From contig CABIVS010000006.1 of assembly GCA_902362375.1 (NCBI GenBank), forward strand, positions 1 through 64,000: DNA of 64,000 nt, written 5' to 3'. The stretch comes from Bacteroidaceae bacterium. GTDB taxonomy: Bacteria; Bacteroidota; Bacteroidia; Bacteroidales; Bacteroidaceae. Position 1 is the first letter of the stretch, and each line of letters starts with the position of its first letter. The notes beneath the pieces were generated by a model. It was not told the DNA's origin and made no database searches. It worked only from the letters and a program-made list of their open reading frames with translations. The position numbers were made by a program, and so were the translations under genes. Positions 44,401 to 53,446 of this stretch are shown here, piece after piece.

Positions 44401-44640
44401 TCTTACGTGAAACTGCGCGAAGTGGCTTTGAGTTATCGTCTGCCTCGCTTGTGGACGCAGAAACTGCATTTACAAGAAGCTTCCGTTACGCTGACGGGAC
44501 GTAACTTGTGGACTATCTATAAAAGTGTCCCCAATATAGATCCGGAATCGGCTTTGACTACCGGAAATGCACAAGGGGTAGAGGCCTACTCACTGCCTAC
44601 GACACGTTCCTTTGGTGTGAACCTTTCCGTAAAATTCTAA
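41401..44640 (+). CDS. SusC-like TonB-dependent outer-membrane receptor
   Basis: This 1079-aa protein has a signal peptide (about 1-21), a carboxypeptidase-regulatory-like domain (VRGIVTTEEGGEPVIGASVIVKG), the SusC junction LLDEVVVTALGISREKKALGY, a plug domain (GEDQ-type SSRIVIRGETSIAG, PLFIVDGIPVDN, VLKGPNAAALYGARAAHGAIVITTK) and a long beta-barrel ending in NLSVKF. There is no STN domain, so it is not itself a FecR/ECF signal transducer. It works with the SusD-like lipoprotein 27 bp downstream. Substrate unknown; no glycoside hydrolase is seen nearby. TACCTTTG at 41367-41374 is a possible -7 box. Confidence 0.95.
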   Translation: MGKRIRLFLLALAIGVIQGAAQVTTVRGIVTTEEGGEPVIGASVIVKGTALGTVTDVNGRFELSGLPPSATRLIISYISLIAKEVAIAPQLSVALKSDTHLLDEVVVTALGISREKKALGYTAQEIKQDALVQGKDNNLLNSLSGKIAGVRITNTQGDVGSSRIVIRGETSIAGENQPLFIVDGIPVDNSQLNARSSGRDFKNAIADLNPEDIKTLTVLKGPNAAALYGARAAHGAIVITTKGGDKKQQGIGITLHSSTQISFAATLPEFQNLFGQGAGGRFSYVDGKGAGVNDGVDESWGPRLDIGLLIPQFDSPLDADGTRMATPWVSHPNNVRDYFRTGFSTNNGISVARGDDKYQFRVGYNYEKQVSIVPDAGTNKTNISLNTDYHLAKWISVGATANYIIYTAPSLPGSATPSGSNVRSNSPMLQFLWFGRQVDTNSLKADYTRNWNSSYYDNPFWSASYNTQSQERHRLIGDLHAEFHLADGLNMRFRTSTDWYNDRRKSKVKWGSTGAGSPYGSYAEDAYTVKENNTEILATYVKQLNKNWGFDALLGFNVRNKQYENNYQAAPRLAVADLYTLTNSRDPLTSSNDFYRLRQYGLYGSVQLDYRRWAFLNITGRNDWSSTLPVDNNSYFYPSVTASVLLSEALGWRSKAVNYLKLRGGWSQVGADADPYQLATVFTSETAFDGNPLQSSSTIGMNPNLKPEKTSSIEAGFEAAFLDNRLYLDFTYYKTDSRNQILKLATTAASGYTSQVRNAGHIRNRGYEIQLGAVPIQTSKGFRWNLDLNYGANRSKVIKLDDEGLITSYQLYSSGIQILASVGEAYGTLYGTSYVRDTNGSIVVDANGLPKISTTNKTLGKFTPDWTGGVSNTFSYRSLSLSFLIDASVGGSIFSNTNKTGKYTGVLANTLPGRDAEHGGLWYYTDAMGNNVRLSEPPSYSISSDGLYYAHVNGQSTRVYQDGIIVEGVTESGSKNEKVVSAEKYYHRIYSIAESNVYDASYVKLREVALSYRLPRLWTQKLHLQEASVTLTGRNLWTIYKSVPNIDPESALTTGNAQGVEAYSLPTTRSFGVNLSVKF

Positions 44641-44667
44641 ATGCGAACCTTTTAATAATAGGATAAA

Positions 44668-46116
44668 ATGAAAAGAAGAATATACTTTTTATATATAATA
44701 TGGGTACAAGTAGTTACCATTTCCCTGTGGTCGTGTGATGATGAACTGGCCGATATCAACCGTAACCCTAATGCCACCGAAAATCCACAACCGGCTTATT
44801 TGCTTGCCGCTGCACAGTATCATGCTGCCAATCTTTATTGGGGAAGTAGTACAAATTATAATTCTACTCTGTTGTGGGTGCAACATTGGGCTAAAATACA
44901 ATATACAGAGCCGGACTGCTATAATGTGGATAATGGGAGCTTTACCACTACATGGGACACCGGATATGCAACATTAATAACTGACTTGAATGCTATTATC
45001 AGTTCGGAATTCGGTAATGATAATTACCGAGGTATAGCTACTGTATGGCGTTCATGGGTTTATCTGTTGCTTACAAATCTGTATGGAGATATACCATACA
45101 CTGAATATGCACAAAGTGTAACACCGGCTTATGATTCACAAGAAACTGTTTTACGCGGACTTTTGGAGGAGTTGGTTACTGCTGACCAGTTGCTTTCTAC
45201 CACGGGAGAAGCAGTGGAGGGGGATTTGATTTACGGAAACGATATTGCCCGTTGGAAACAGTTGGCTCAATCCCTGCGGCTACGTATCGCTCTTGAGTTG
45301 GCGGATCGGGATGAGGATACGGCACGTCGGGTTATTGCTTCCCTTTGGAATAGTCGTAACAGTGTGATAGATAGCAATGATGCCATAGCCCGTTTTGTAT
45401 TTACTTCTTCACCGCAATGGAATCCGTGGGCGTCTGCTTTCAATTCACGTGATGATCAGCGGGTATCAAAAACATTGATTGATAGACTGAATGAATGGAA
45501 TGATCCGAGAATCGGAGTTTTAGCACAGCTACCTCAAGACGAAAGTGTGACAAACTATGTAGGAGCAGCCAATTCCCTCTCTGCTGATGCCGCAAACAAT
45601 CAGGGATTTTATAAAGTCTCCCGTCCCGGCACTTATTTTTTGAAAGACAGTTCTCCGGCTGTATTTTATACGTATGCCGAGGTCTTGTTTATCTTTGCGG
45701 AATCCGCTGTACGCGGCTGGATAACGGCTGATGCGGAAACACTCTACCGAGAAGCTGTTATTGCTTCATTGAACCAGTTTGGCATAACAGACACTCATAT
45801 CATCGATTCCTATTTGCAGCAGGAGGGCGTCCGGTTCGACGCCGAACATTGGTACGAATCTATTGGATGGCAGAAGTGGATAGCTTATTATGGACAAGGC
45901 CCCGATGCCTTCACTGATTGGCGCAGGCTGGGGTATCCTAGGCTTCTCCCTGGTCCCGACTCTGTTTTGGGTTCCGGAGAATTACCCCGTCGCTTTTTTT
46001 ATCCCGTAACGGAACAATCACTTAATGGTAAACAGTATCAGATTGCCATATCCCGCCAGGGAGCAGATGAAATCACTACCCGTTTGTGGTTTGATGTGGC
46101 TGATAAGAAACGATGA
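44668..46116 (+). CDS. SusD/RagB-like surface lipoprotein (SusD-like_2 type)
   Basis: This 482-aa lipoprotein begins with a signal ending in S-L-W-S-C-D-D-E. The conserved family opening INRNPNATENPQPAYLLAAAQYHAA follows, then TWDTGYATLITDLNAII and VWRSWVYLLLTNLYGDIPYTEYAQ, the SusD helical core. FTDWRRLGYPRLLPG near the C-terminus is another usual block. It caps the SusC barrel encoded just upstream and binds the nutrient. The target glycan or peptide is not readable. Confidence 0.93.
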   Translation: MKRRIYFLYIIWVQVVTISLWSCDDELADINRNPNATENPQPAYLLAAAQYHAANLYWGSSTNYNSTLLWVQHWAKIQYTEPDCYNVDNGSFTTTWDTGYATLITDLNAIISSEFGNDNYRGIATVWRSWVYLLLTNLYGDIPYTEYAQSVTPAYDSQETVLRGLLEELVTADQLLSTTGEAVEGDLIYGNDIARWKQLAQSLRLRIALELADRDEDTARRVIASLWNSRNSVIDSNDAIARFVFTSSPQWNPWASAFNSRDDQRVSKTLIDRLNEWNDPRIGVLAQLPQDESVTNYVGAANSLSADAANNQGFYKVSRPGTYFLKDSSPAVFYTYAEVLFIFAESAVRGWITADAETLYREAVIASLNQFGITDTHIIDSYLQQEGVRFDAEHWYESIGWQKWIAYYGQGPDAFTDWRRLGYPRLLPGPDSVLGSGELPRRFFYPVTEQSLNGKQYQIAISRQGADEITTRLWFDVADKKR

Positions 46117-46185
46117 TGCATCAGTATCTCCGGGCTGCCGTATGCTTTTGAAAAAAATCCGTTGAATTTAAAAATCAGAATTACA

Positions 46186-46836
46186 ATGAACACTGACATT
46201 ACATTTATCATAGCAGATAATCAGGATATAACCAGAATGGGAATGCATGGATATATTTCCACTATATTCAGTAGATGTCGCATGATAGATGTGACAGACA
46301 AGAAGGAACTGATACAGGCATTGGTAGAATGTAGTGACAGTGTTGTCATTCTTGATTATACCCTGTTTGATCTCAATGGTGTGGATGAGTTTCTCATTAT
46401 AGGAAAGCGTTTTCCTGAAGTTCACTGGATATTATTTTCCAATGAATTGAGTGAGGATTTTATTCGCAGGATGAGTATAGAAAAGAATATCGGTATGATA
46501 TTGAAAGAGAACTCCGGTGAAGAGATCCATTCTGCATTGATGTGTGCAGCTCATAAGGAACGGTTTCTTGGTCACCAGATAACCAATCTGTTGATAACCG
46601 GTTCCGGCAAACCGGAAATTCATTCTGTTTTGACCGTTACAGAGATTGACATTCTCAAATTGATTGCACGTGGAAAATCCGTGAAAGAAATAGCATTGGA
46701 AAGAACCTCGAGTATTCATACCATTATCACCCACAAAAAGAATATTTTCCGGAAGTTGGGTGTGAATAATGTATATGAAGCGACTAAGTATGCCTTACGT
46801 GCCGGGCTGATTGAAATGGTAGAATATTATATATGA
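46186..46836 (+). CDS. Orphan response regulator with LuxR-type HTH
   Basis: This 216-aa protein begins MNTDITFIIADNQDITRMGMHGYI; the longer frame from 46162 adds eight residues and is less likely. The receiver has the acidic pair in ADNQD and the phospho-acceptor in VVILDYTLFDLNG, with K in MILKENSGE. The C-terminal LuxR domain is LTVTEIDILKLIARGKSVKEIALERTSSIHTIITHKKNIFRKLGVNN. No histidine kinase lies nearby. It may control the SusC/SusD pair upstream or act elsewhere. Confidence 0.9.
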   Translation: MNTDITFIIADNQDITRMGMHGYISTIFSRCRMIDVTDKKELIQALVECSDSVVILDYTLFDLNGVDEFLIIGKRFPEVHWILFSNELSEDFIRRMSIEKNIGMILKENSGEEIHSALMCAAHKERFLGHQITNLLITGSGKPEIHSVLTVTEIDILKLIARGKSVKEIALERTSSIHTIITHKKNIFRKLGVNNVYEATKYALRAGLIEMVEYYI

Positions 46837-46870
46837 TACCCGGAGAGTATAAGATAAGAATAGGGAAAGA

Positions 46871-46901
46871 TTTGCAGACAGGGAAATTCTCTGTATCTTT
46901 G
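46871..46901 (+). promoter_or_regulatory. rlmF promoter, Bacteroides type
   Basis: TTTG at 46871-46874, a 19-base spacer and TATCTTTG at 46894-46901 match the Bacteroides pattern exactly. The rlmF ATG is at 46907, so transcription would begin at or inside the start codon, suggesting a leaderless message or a start slightly downstream. Confidence 0.65.
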
Positions 46902-46906
46902 CCGGC

Positions 46907-47836
46907 ATGGCAAAAAAAGGTGAGTTACATAGAAGAAATAAGCACAATGGTCAGTATGATTTTCCATTGTTGATGGAAAATTATCCTCCACTAAAGAGGT
47001 TCGTATCGCTTAATCCCCTCGGAACACAGACTATAAACTTTTTTAATCCGCAAGCGGTGAAGGCCTTGAACAAAGCATTATTGGTCACTTATTACGGCAT
47101 CCGGTATTGGGACATACCGAAGCAATATTTGTGCCCGCCTATTCCCGGAAGGGCGGATTATATTCATTATATTGCCGATCTTATCCAGCCGGACGGGACA
47201 ACTGCGGATTTACCGGCAGGAGATGCTAATGGGCAGAAACCGAAATGTAGATGTCTGGATATTGGGGTAGGTGCAAATTGCATTTATCCGATCATAGGAC
47301 ATACTGAATATGGGTGGATCTTTGTTGGAACTGATATTGATCCGGTTTCGATAGAAAATGCACGAAAGATAGTGACTTGCAACCCTGTGTTGGCGCACAA
47401 GATTGACTTGCGACTTCAAAAAGACAGCAAGAAGATTTTCGATGGAATTATTATGCCTGACGAGTATTTTGATGTGACAATATGCAATCCTCCGTTTCAT
47501 AGTTCGCGTGAAGAGGCGGAAGACGGAACGTTGCGCAAATTAAGCAGTCTGAAAGGTACGAAGGTGAATAAAGTGCAGCTGAATTTCGGCGGGAGTGCGA
47601 ATGAACTTTGGTGCGAAGGCGGAGAAGTACGTTTCTTATTGAATATGATTTCCGAGAGTCAAAAATTTCAGAAGAACTGCGGATGGTTTACGAGTTTGGT
47701 TTCTAAAGAAAAGAATCTGGAAAAGTTATATGCCAAATTAAAATCGGTGAATGTGTCCGAATATAAAATTATTCGAATGCAGCAGGGAACTAAAAGTAGC
47801 AGGATATTAGCCTGGCGGTTTTCTGCCGACTCATAA
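46907..47836 (+). CDS. rlmF: 23S rRNA (adenine-N6)-methyltransferase RlmF
   Basis: This 309-aa SAM-dependent methyltransferase should modify A1618 (E. coli numbering) of 23S rRNA. The N-terminal family block [27 protein letters not shown] is followed by IKYW-type [13 protein letters not shown] binding is [19 protein letters not shown], and the catalytic motif N-P-P-F occurs in [15 protein letters not shown]. Length and motif order are normal. The promoter pattern overlaps the start region, so the 5' end deserves checking. Confidence 0.93.
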   Translation: MAKKGELHRRNKHNGQYDFPLLMENYPPLKRFVSLNPLGTQTINFFNPQAVKALNKALLVTYYGIRYWDIPKQYLCPPIPGRADYIHYIADLIQPDGTTADLPAGDANGQKPKCRCLDIGVGANCIYPIIGHTEYGWIFVGTDIDPVSIENARKIVTCNPVLAHKIDLRLQKDSKKIFDGIIMPDEYFDVTICNPPFHSSREEAEDGTLRKLSSLKGTKVNKVQLNFGGSANELWCEGGEVRFLLNMISESQKFQKNCGWFTSLVSKEKNLEKLYAKLKSVNVSEYKIIRMQQGTKSSRILAWRFSADS

Positions 47837-47893
47837 CAACGGGGCGATATCGAATTGTTATTTGTTTAACCAGTTAATTGAATAGAATATATT

Positions 47894-48661
47894 ATGGAAA
47901 CCAATTACATCACTTTGACAAAGGAGAATATTGCGAACGAACATATATGCTGTGCTTTTTCAGATAAGAAATGCAAGGATAGTTATGAACTGAAAAAAGA
48001 ATGGCTGAAGAAAGAGTTCGATAACGGCTATGTGTTCAGACGTATTGATGAACGGGCAAAAGTGTTTATCGAATACGGTCCTGCTGAAAAAGCATGGATT
48101 CCGGTGAACGCTCCCAATTATCTGATGATAAACTGTTTCTGGGTGTCAGGTAAATATAAAGGTTGCGGACATGGTAAGGCATTGTTGCAGTCTGCCATTG
48201 ATGATGCAAAATCGCAGGGGAAAGATGGCTTGGTCACTGTGGTGGGTACTTCTAAATTTCACTTTATGAGTGATACGAAATGGCTGTTGCGACAAGGCTT
48301 CCAAACAATAGAAAAGCTCCCTTACGGATTCAGCCTTTTAGGTTTGAAACTAAATCCGGTTGCTCCTGATCCTTCTTTTAATGATTGCGTGTTGAGTGGT
48401 GAGTGTCCGGATAAAGATGGGATAGTGGTTTATTATACCCATCGCTGCCCATTTACGGAGTATCACGTTCGCGGTTCTTTGGTAAATGCTGTCAGGAACA
48501 AAGATATTCCATTGAGAATAATCGAGTTGGAAAGTATGGAGCAGGCGCAAAATGCACCCACTCCGGCTACTATATTTACTCTTTTTTATAACGGGAAGTT
48601 TGTAACGACTGACTTAAGTGCGTGTATGGAAGGACGGTTGGGCAAAGCGTTAGGACTGTGA
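47894..48661 (+). CDS. GNAT N-acetyltransferase with C-terminal YoaP-like domain
   Basis: This 255-aa protein has a GNAT domain (about 1-150) with the acetyl-CoA loop WVSGKYKGCGHGKALLQSAIDDAK and an additional C-terminal domain (VYYTHRCPFTEYHVRGSLVNAVR, IIELESMEQAQNAPTPATIFTLFYNGKFV) like YoaP. That second part has a thioredoxin-like feel with C-P in a CPFT context. Substrate unknown. It stands alone between rlmF and the AraC-type regulator. Confidence 0.85.
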   Translation: METNYITLTKENIANEHICCAFSDKKCKDSYELKKEWLKKEFDNGYVFRRIDERAKVFIEYGPAEKAWIPVNAPNYLMINCFWVSGKYKGCGHGKALLQSAIDDAKSQGKDGLVTVVGTSKFHFMSDTKWLLRQGFQTIEKLPYGFSLLGLKLNPVAPDPSFNDCVLSGECPDKDGIVVYYTHRCPFTEYHVRGSLVNAVRNKDIPLRIIELESMEQAQNAPTPATIFTLFYNGKFVTTDLSACMEGRLGKALGL

Positions 48662-48813
48662 TTCCGGCAAATGGATAGCATGGACAATGTTGTGTCTTCG
48701 GTATCTTTAGCTAATGTTTCTTATTTTTATTTTGCAAATTTAAATTCTGTCTGCACTTTATGTAGAAAATGCATATCTTTGAATGTTAATGATTAAACAC
48801 GATTAAGAGTTGT

Positions 48814-50571
48814 ATGCGTTTTTTGGTATGTATTTTTGTGCTTCTATTTGTACACAATCAATTTTCGAGGGCTGATAAAATAATAAATAATGATTCTCTG
48901 TATACTGAAAAGTATATCAGAGATATTTATATTTCCAATCCAAAGCGTGCTTTACAATTATTGGACGAGGCAGAAAGCAGAAAAGCTTTCTCTATGCGTT
49001 TGATTAATGAATTACGTAGTTTGTCATATCGTAATATGTATATGAATAAACTAGCTTTTATGTATGCGCGGAAATCATACTTGCTTGATTCCATATCTCA
49101 AAGGGAACCGCAACACATGTTGAAAATGACAGTCTTTTTGTCTGAACTATCGTCTTTAATGAGTAAATATAATGAAAGCATGAGATATGCTCTCAATGGA
49201 ATTAAACAGGCGCAAGAACTGAAGGATCGGGAGGCCGAAGCCAGACTGCTTTTTTGCATAGGAGAGAATAACTGGAGATTATCATTGAAAGATAAAGCGT
49301 ACGATTATTTTGGTCGTGCTATTGAATTGCTGCGGGGATCAAAGGAGGTGAGAGAGATGATGTTGCTTTCTTATTATTATGGAGCGGAAATGGGATTCTT
49401 AATGAGTGATTCACGTGTCAAGGAAGCTTTGAATCTTGCCTATGAACGCGAAAAGCTTCTTAAGAAATTGGAGAAATTACCACAAGTCCCCGAAGGGTAT
49501 GTGGATGGTCAGTATAGTTATTTGTATGCAAAATTGGCCTATATCTACTATGTAGAAAAACAGTATGCACAGGCTGAACGATATTATCAACAATATCTGA
49601 CAATGAAGGATTCCCATACTCCGGACGGCAAGATGTATTCGATTCCTTATTTGATTCTTTCCAAACAGTATGAGAAAGTAATAGATAACTGTAAAGACTT
49701 TAAAGAATTGTTGAGGATGCAGCAAGATACCTTGAATGCTCAATATATTACTGTGCTTAATAAAGAAGTACAAGCTTATCTGGGGATGCACAATTATAAG
49801 GAAGCGGCAGCGATACGTGGGATTATTCTTGCTATAACGGATAGCATTAACAATAACGACAAGAGAAATGCAGCATTAGAACTGAATGCCATATACGGTG
49901 CTTCTGAAAAGGAAGAATATATTGCCGAACAGGCTTATCAATTAAAAATAAGAAATATTTCGCTCTGTTTTTTGGCTTGTGTTGTGCTGCTTACCTTATT
50001 TATACTATGGCGTTTGTGGCGTTTCAGCCATATAGTCAAGTATAAGAACAGAATGCTTGCCAGTCTCATAAACGAAAAATTCGCTAATAGAAAAGATGGT
50101 AATCAGTTATCGGAAGTGCACGAGCAGTTGACTATTTCATCGGATCTGGAACCGGAACAGGTTTCACCTGAAGAACAGGAAGAACTTTCGGATGAGACAG
50201 ACAAGGAAAGTGGGGAAGAAGAAGAGAATCGGAAGATATTTCAGGAGCTGAATCATATTGTTGTTCAGAAGCAGTTATATCTTTCTTCCGAATTGTCGAG
50301 AGAAGATCTGGCTCAAATCGTACATCTGAACAACGCACGCTTTGCCCGGATGATAAGGGAATGTGCCGGAACCAATTTCAATGGATATATCAATGAACTG
50401 CGTATTAATTATGCGATCAAGCTGATGAAGAAGTATCCTAACTATACGATACGTGCCATAGCGGATGAGTCCGGATTTAATAGCACCCCGATCTTATATA
50501 ATCTTTTTAAGAAGAAGACGGGGATGACTCCTTATGAATTTAAAAAAGCACAGGAAACATTGAGGAATTAA
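48814..50571 (+). CDS. TPR-containing membrane regulator with C-terminal AraC-type HTH
   Basis: This 585-aa protein starts with a signal-anchor-like sequence (MRFLVCIFVLLFVHNQFSRA) and continues with TPR-like helical repeats to about residue 350, for example YAKLAYIYYVEKQYAQAERYYQQY. One membrane helix sits at about 381-400 (ISLCFLACVVLLTLFILW), then an acidic linker and an AraC DNA-binding domain (LSREDLAQIVHLNNARFARMIRECAG, YTIRAIADESGFNSTPILYNLFKKKTGMTPYEF). The periplasmic TPR part probably senses a signal and the cytoplasmic HTH binds DNA. TATCTTTG at 48774-48781 may be its -7 box. Target genes unknown. Confidence 0.9.
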   Translation: MRFLVCIFVLLFVHNQFSRADKIINNDSLYTEKYIRDIYISNPKRALQLLDEAESRKAFSMRLINELRSLSYRNMYMNKLAFMYARKSYLLDSISQREPQHMLKMTVFLSELSSLMSKYNESMRYALNGIKQAQELKDREAEARLLFCIGENNWRLSLKDKAYDYFGRAIELLRGSKEVREMMLLSYYYGAEMGFLMSDSRVKEALNLAYEREKLLKKLEKLPQVPEGYVDGQYSYLYAKLAYIYYVEKQYAQAERYYQQYLTMKDSHTPDGKMYSIPYLILSKQYEKVIDNCKDFKELLRMQQDTLNAQYITVLNKEVQAYLGMHNYKEAAAIRGIILAITDSINNNDKRNAALELNAIYGASEKEEYIAEQAYQLKIRNISLCFLACVVLLTLFILWRLWRFSHIVKYKNRMLASLINEKFANRKDGNQLSEVHEQLTISSDLEPEQVSPEEQEELSDETDKESGEEEENRKIFQELNHIVVQKQLYLSSELSREDLAQIVHLNNARFARMIRECAGTNFNGYINELRINYAIKLMKKYPNYTIRAIADESGFNSTPILYNLFKKKTGMTPYEFKKAQETLRN

Positions 50572-50629
50572 GCGGTTCCGTTAAACAATTTTCGATTTTT
50601 CCGGTTTATTTATCAGTAACTGAATATAA

Positions 50630-50998
50630 ATGGAAATGATACAGGTAAGGATAAAACGGGTTTACGAAGATTTTTCAGAAACAGATGGATACAGGGTGCT
50701 GGTAGATAAATTATGGCCACGCGGAATAAAGAAAGAATGGTTGAAATACGATTATTGGGCAAAAGATATAACACCGTCCCCTATATTACGTAAATGGTTT
50801 CACGAAGATATTCCCGGACATTGGGACGATTTTGTGGTGCAGTATCAGAAAGAGCTGGACGCTTCTCCGGCAGTGGCTGATTTTCTAACTCTTATCAAGC
50901 CTCATCCTGTGGTTACTTTACTTTATGCTTCTAAAGAACCTGTGTACAATCATGCCCGAATCCTTCGCGATTATTTGGAAATGCATCTGAAAGAGTGA
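50630..50998 (+). CDS. DUF488 family protein
   Basis: This 122-aa protein shows the DUF488 pattern: IKRVYEDFSETDGYRVLVDKLWPRGIKKE, then YWAKDITPSPILRKWFHEDIPGHWDDFVVQYQKELD, and TLLYASKEPVYNHARILRDYLE at the end. Members are small cytoplasmic proteins without an established biochemical role. ATG 50630 or the second ATG at 50636 could be used. It is followed by a promoter for the menaquinone operon. Confidence 0.9.
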   Translation: MEMIQVRIKRVYEDFSETDGYRVLVDKLWPRGIKKEWLKYDYWAKDITPSPILRKWFHEDIPGHWDDFVVQYQKELDASPAVADFLTLIKPHPVVTLLYASKEPVYNHARILRDYLEMHLKE

Positions 50999-51026
50999 AA
51001 TTAAAGTAATTTTTATCTGTTTACGC

Positions 51027-51057
51027 TTTCTGTCGTTCACTCAATTTCCTACCTTTG
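51027..51057 (+). promoter_or_regulatory. Promoter of the menaquinone operon
   Basis: TTTC, 19 bases and TACCTTTG (51050-51057) fit the Bacteroides pattern with one mismatch in the -33 box. The first gene of the operon starts 26 bp downstream. Confidence 0.6.
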
Positions 51058-51082
51058 TCATCTAAATCAAAATCGTGTAATC

Positions 51083-52315
51083 ATGAAGTATAAATTATTG
51101 GTTCTTGATGTAGACGGAACGCTCCTTAATGATGCGAAAGAAATTAGTAAACGTACATTGGCCGCTTTGTTGAAAGTTCAGCAGATGGGAGTACGTATCG
51201 TGCTGGCTTCCGGCAGACCGACTTATGGCTTGATGCCACTGGCCAAGATGCTCGAACTTGGAAACTATGGAGGTTTTATCCTTTCCTATAATGGTTGCCA
51301 GATTATCAGTGCGCAAAACGGTGAAATATTGTTCGAGCGTCGGATTAATCCCGAAATGTTGCCGTATCTGGAAAAGAAAGCCCGTAAAAACGGTTTTGCC
51401 ATATTCACTTATCATGATGATACGATCATAACGGATTCTCCTGAAAATGTACATATCCAAAATGAAGCCCGGTTGAATAACCTGCAAATAATCAAGGAAG
51501 AAGAATTTTCTGCAGCCGTTGACTTTGCTCCTTGCAAATGTATGCTGGTCAGTGACGACGAAGAAGCATTGATCGGTTTGGAAGATCACTGGAAGAGAAG
51601 ACTGAACGGAGCGTTGGATGTATTCCGTTCGGAACCTTATTTTCTGGAAGTCGTTCCCTGCTCCATTGATAAAGCCAATTCTTTGGGGGCTTTGCTGGAA
51701 GTCTTAAATATGAAGCGTGAGGAAGTGATTGCTATTGGCGACGGCGTGTGTGATGTGACCATGATTCAATTGGCAGGATTGGGTGTAGCTATGGGACATT
51801 CACAGGACTCGGTGAAAGCCTGTGCCGATTATGTGACAGCTTCGAATGAGGAAGACGGGGTGGCTGTTGCAGTGGAGAAAGCGATCCTTTCTGAAGTGCG
51901 TGCGGCCGAAATCCCCCTTGACCAACTGAATGCGCAGGCACGCCACGCGTTAATGGGAAACTTGGGAATTCAATACACATATGCCGATGAAGACCGTGTG
52001 GAAGCGACGATGCCGGTAGATCATCGTACCCGTCAGCCTTTTGGTATTTTACATGGTGGAGCTACTCTTGCGTTGGCAGAAACAGTTGCCGGACTCGGTT
52101 CGATGATCCTTTGCCAGCCGGACGAGATTGTAGTAGGAATGCAGGTCAGCGGAAATCATATATCTTCTGCGCATGAAGGAGATACGGTACGTGCAGTAGG
52201 GACAGTTGTACATAAAGGACGTTCATCCCATGTGTGGAATGTAGACGTGTTTACTTCAACCAATAAACTGGTGTCTTCCATACGGGTAGTCAACAGTGTG
52301 ATGAAAAAGAGATGA
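51083..52315 (+). CDS. Fusion: Cof-type HAD phosphatase + hotdog thioesterase (likely DHNA-CoA hydrolase)
   Basis: This is a 410-aa two-domain protein. Residues 1-265 form a Cof-type HAD hydrolase: D9-x-D11-G-T in LDVDGTLLND, then LASGRPTYGL, SYNGCQII, and GDGVCDVTMIQLAG with the acidic motif IV. Residues about 280-410 are a hotdog thioesterase (QPFGILHGGATLALAETVAG, with H324, G and E) of the PaaI/MenI type. Its place at the head of a menaquinone operon, overlapping menF by 4 bp, suggests the hotdog part hydrolyses 1,4-dihydroxy-2-naphthoyl-CoA. The HAD substrate is unknown. Confidence 0.85.
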   Translation: MKYKLLVLDVDGTLLNDAKEISKRTLAALLKVQQMGVRIVLASGRPTYGLMPLAKMLELGNYGGFILSYNGCQIISAQNGEILFERRINPEMLPYLEKKARKNGFAIFTYHDDTIITDSPENVHIQNEARLNNLQIIKEEEFSAAVDFAPCKCMLVSDDEEALIGLEDHWKRRLNGALDVFRSEPYFLEVVPCSIDKANSLGALLEVLNMKREEVIAIGDGVCDVTMIQLAGLGVAMGHSQDSVKACADYVTASNEEDGVAVAVEKAILSEVRAAEIPLDQLNAQARHALMGNLGIQYTYADEDRVEATMPVDHRTRQPFGILHGGATLALAETVAGLGSMILCQPDEIVVGMQVSGNHISSAHEGDTVRAVGTVVHKGRSSHVWNVDVFTSTNKLVSSIRVVNSVMKKR

Positions 52316-53412
52316 CCGACGAAGAAATAAGTAACTTGACAACTATTGATGCATTTATTCAGCGGAAGCAGCCATTTGCTGTTTACCGTATTCCCGGGGA
52401 GAAAGTTCCCCGTCTGTTGACACAGGCGGAAGGAGAGGTACGTCTGATATACGATCTGAAAGAACTGAATGGACAGAGAGGATTTGTCATCGCTCCGTTT
52501 CAGGTGAGTGAGAGGTGTCCGGTTGTGTTGATTCAACCCGATCAGTGGGGGCAGCCTTTACTGGTTGATGATGATACGGAAGAAGACCGCAAGGTCGCTT
52601 TGCGGATGCAAGGACAAGAATCATTCCTGACTTCTTTCACGGAGGAATATGCAGCGTGCTTTCATACCTTTATCAATGCTTTACGCGATAAGGCTTTTGA
52701 TAAATTAGTGCTTTCCCGTCATCTTACTATTGATAAAGTAGCAGACTTTTCTCCTTCGTCCATTTTTCGTGCGGCTTGCAAGCGTTATATTCATTCCTAT
52801 ATATATTTATGCTACACTCCCCAAACGGGTATTTGGCTGGGAAGTACTCCCGAAATCATTTTATCAGGTGAGAAAGATGAATGGAATACAGTTGCGCTAG
52901 CCGGAACGCAGCCTTTGCAAGATGGCAGGCTGCCGCAGGTATGGGATGAAAAGAACCGGAAAGAACAGGATTATGTAGCCTCTTACATTCGCCGCCAGCT
53001 TCTTTCATTGGGCATCCATTCTACGGAAAACGGGCCTTATCCGGCTTATGCCGGTGCCTTGTCTCATTTAAAGACAGATTTCCGCTTCTCATTGAAAGAT
53101 AATAAAGGTTTGGGCGATCTTCTGAAAGTATTGCATCCGACGCCTGCCGTATGCGGTCTGCCAAAGGAAGAAGCCTATCGGTTTATATTGCAGAACGAAG
53201 GTTACGACCGGCGCTATTATTCCGGCTTTATCGGATGGCTGGATCCGGAAGGGAGAACTGACATCTACGTGAATCTGCGCTGTATGCATATCGAGGACAA
53301 ACACCTCACTCTTTATGCCGGCGGCGGATTATTGGCCTCTTCGGAATTGAATGATGAATGGCTGGAAACGGAAAAGAAGTTGCAAACCATCAAACGGCTT
53401 ATAACCCATTAA
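52312..53412 (+). CDS. menF: Isochorismate synthase MenF
   Basis: This enzyme converts chorismate to isochorismate, the entry step to menaquinone. The 366-aa chain has the chorismate-binding core: DKLVLSRHLTIDKV, WLGSTPEIILSGE, VALAGTQPL (the active-site G-T-Q), LHPTPAVCGLPKEEA and YSGFIGWLDPEGRTDIYVNLRCM, with glutamates that bind magnesium. It is short for the family but complete in the catalytic half, with a reduced N-terminal part. It overlaps the fusion gene by 4 bp. Confidence 0.95.
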   Translation: MTDEEISNLTTIDAFIQRKQPFAVYRIPGEKVPRLLTQAEGEVRLIYDLKELNGQRGFVIAPFQVSERCPVVLIQPDQWGQPLLVDDDTEEDRKVALRMQGQESFLTSFTEEYAACFHTFINALRDKAFDKLVLSRHLTIDKVADFSPSSIFRAACKRYIHSYIYLCYTPQTGIWLGSTPEIILSGEKDEWNTVALAGTQPLQDGRLPQVWDEKNRKEQDYVASYIRRQLLSLGIHSTENGPYPAYAGALSHLKTDFRFSLKDNKGLGDLLKVLHPTPAVCGLPKEEAYRFILQNEGYDRRYYSGFIGWLDPEGRTDIYVNLRCMHIEDKHLTLYAGGGLLASSELNDEWLETEKKLQTIKRLITH

Positions 53413-53446
53413 TCATTAATCACTAATTCACTAATCATTAACCGTC

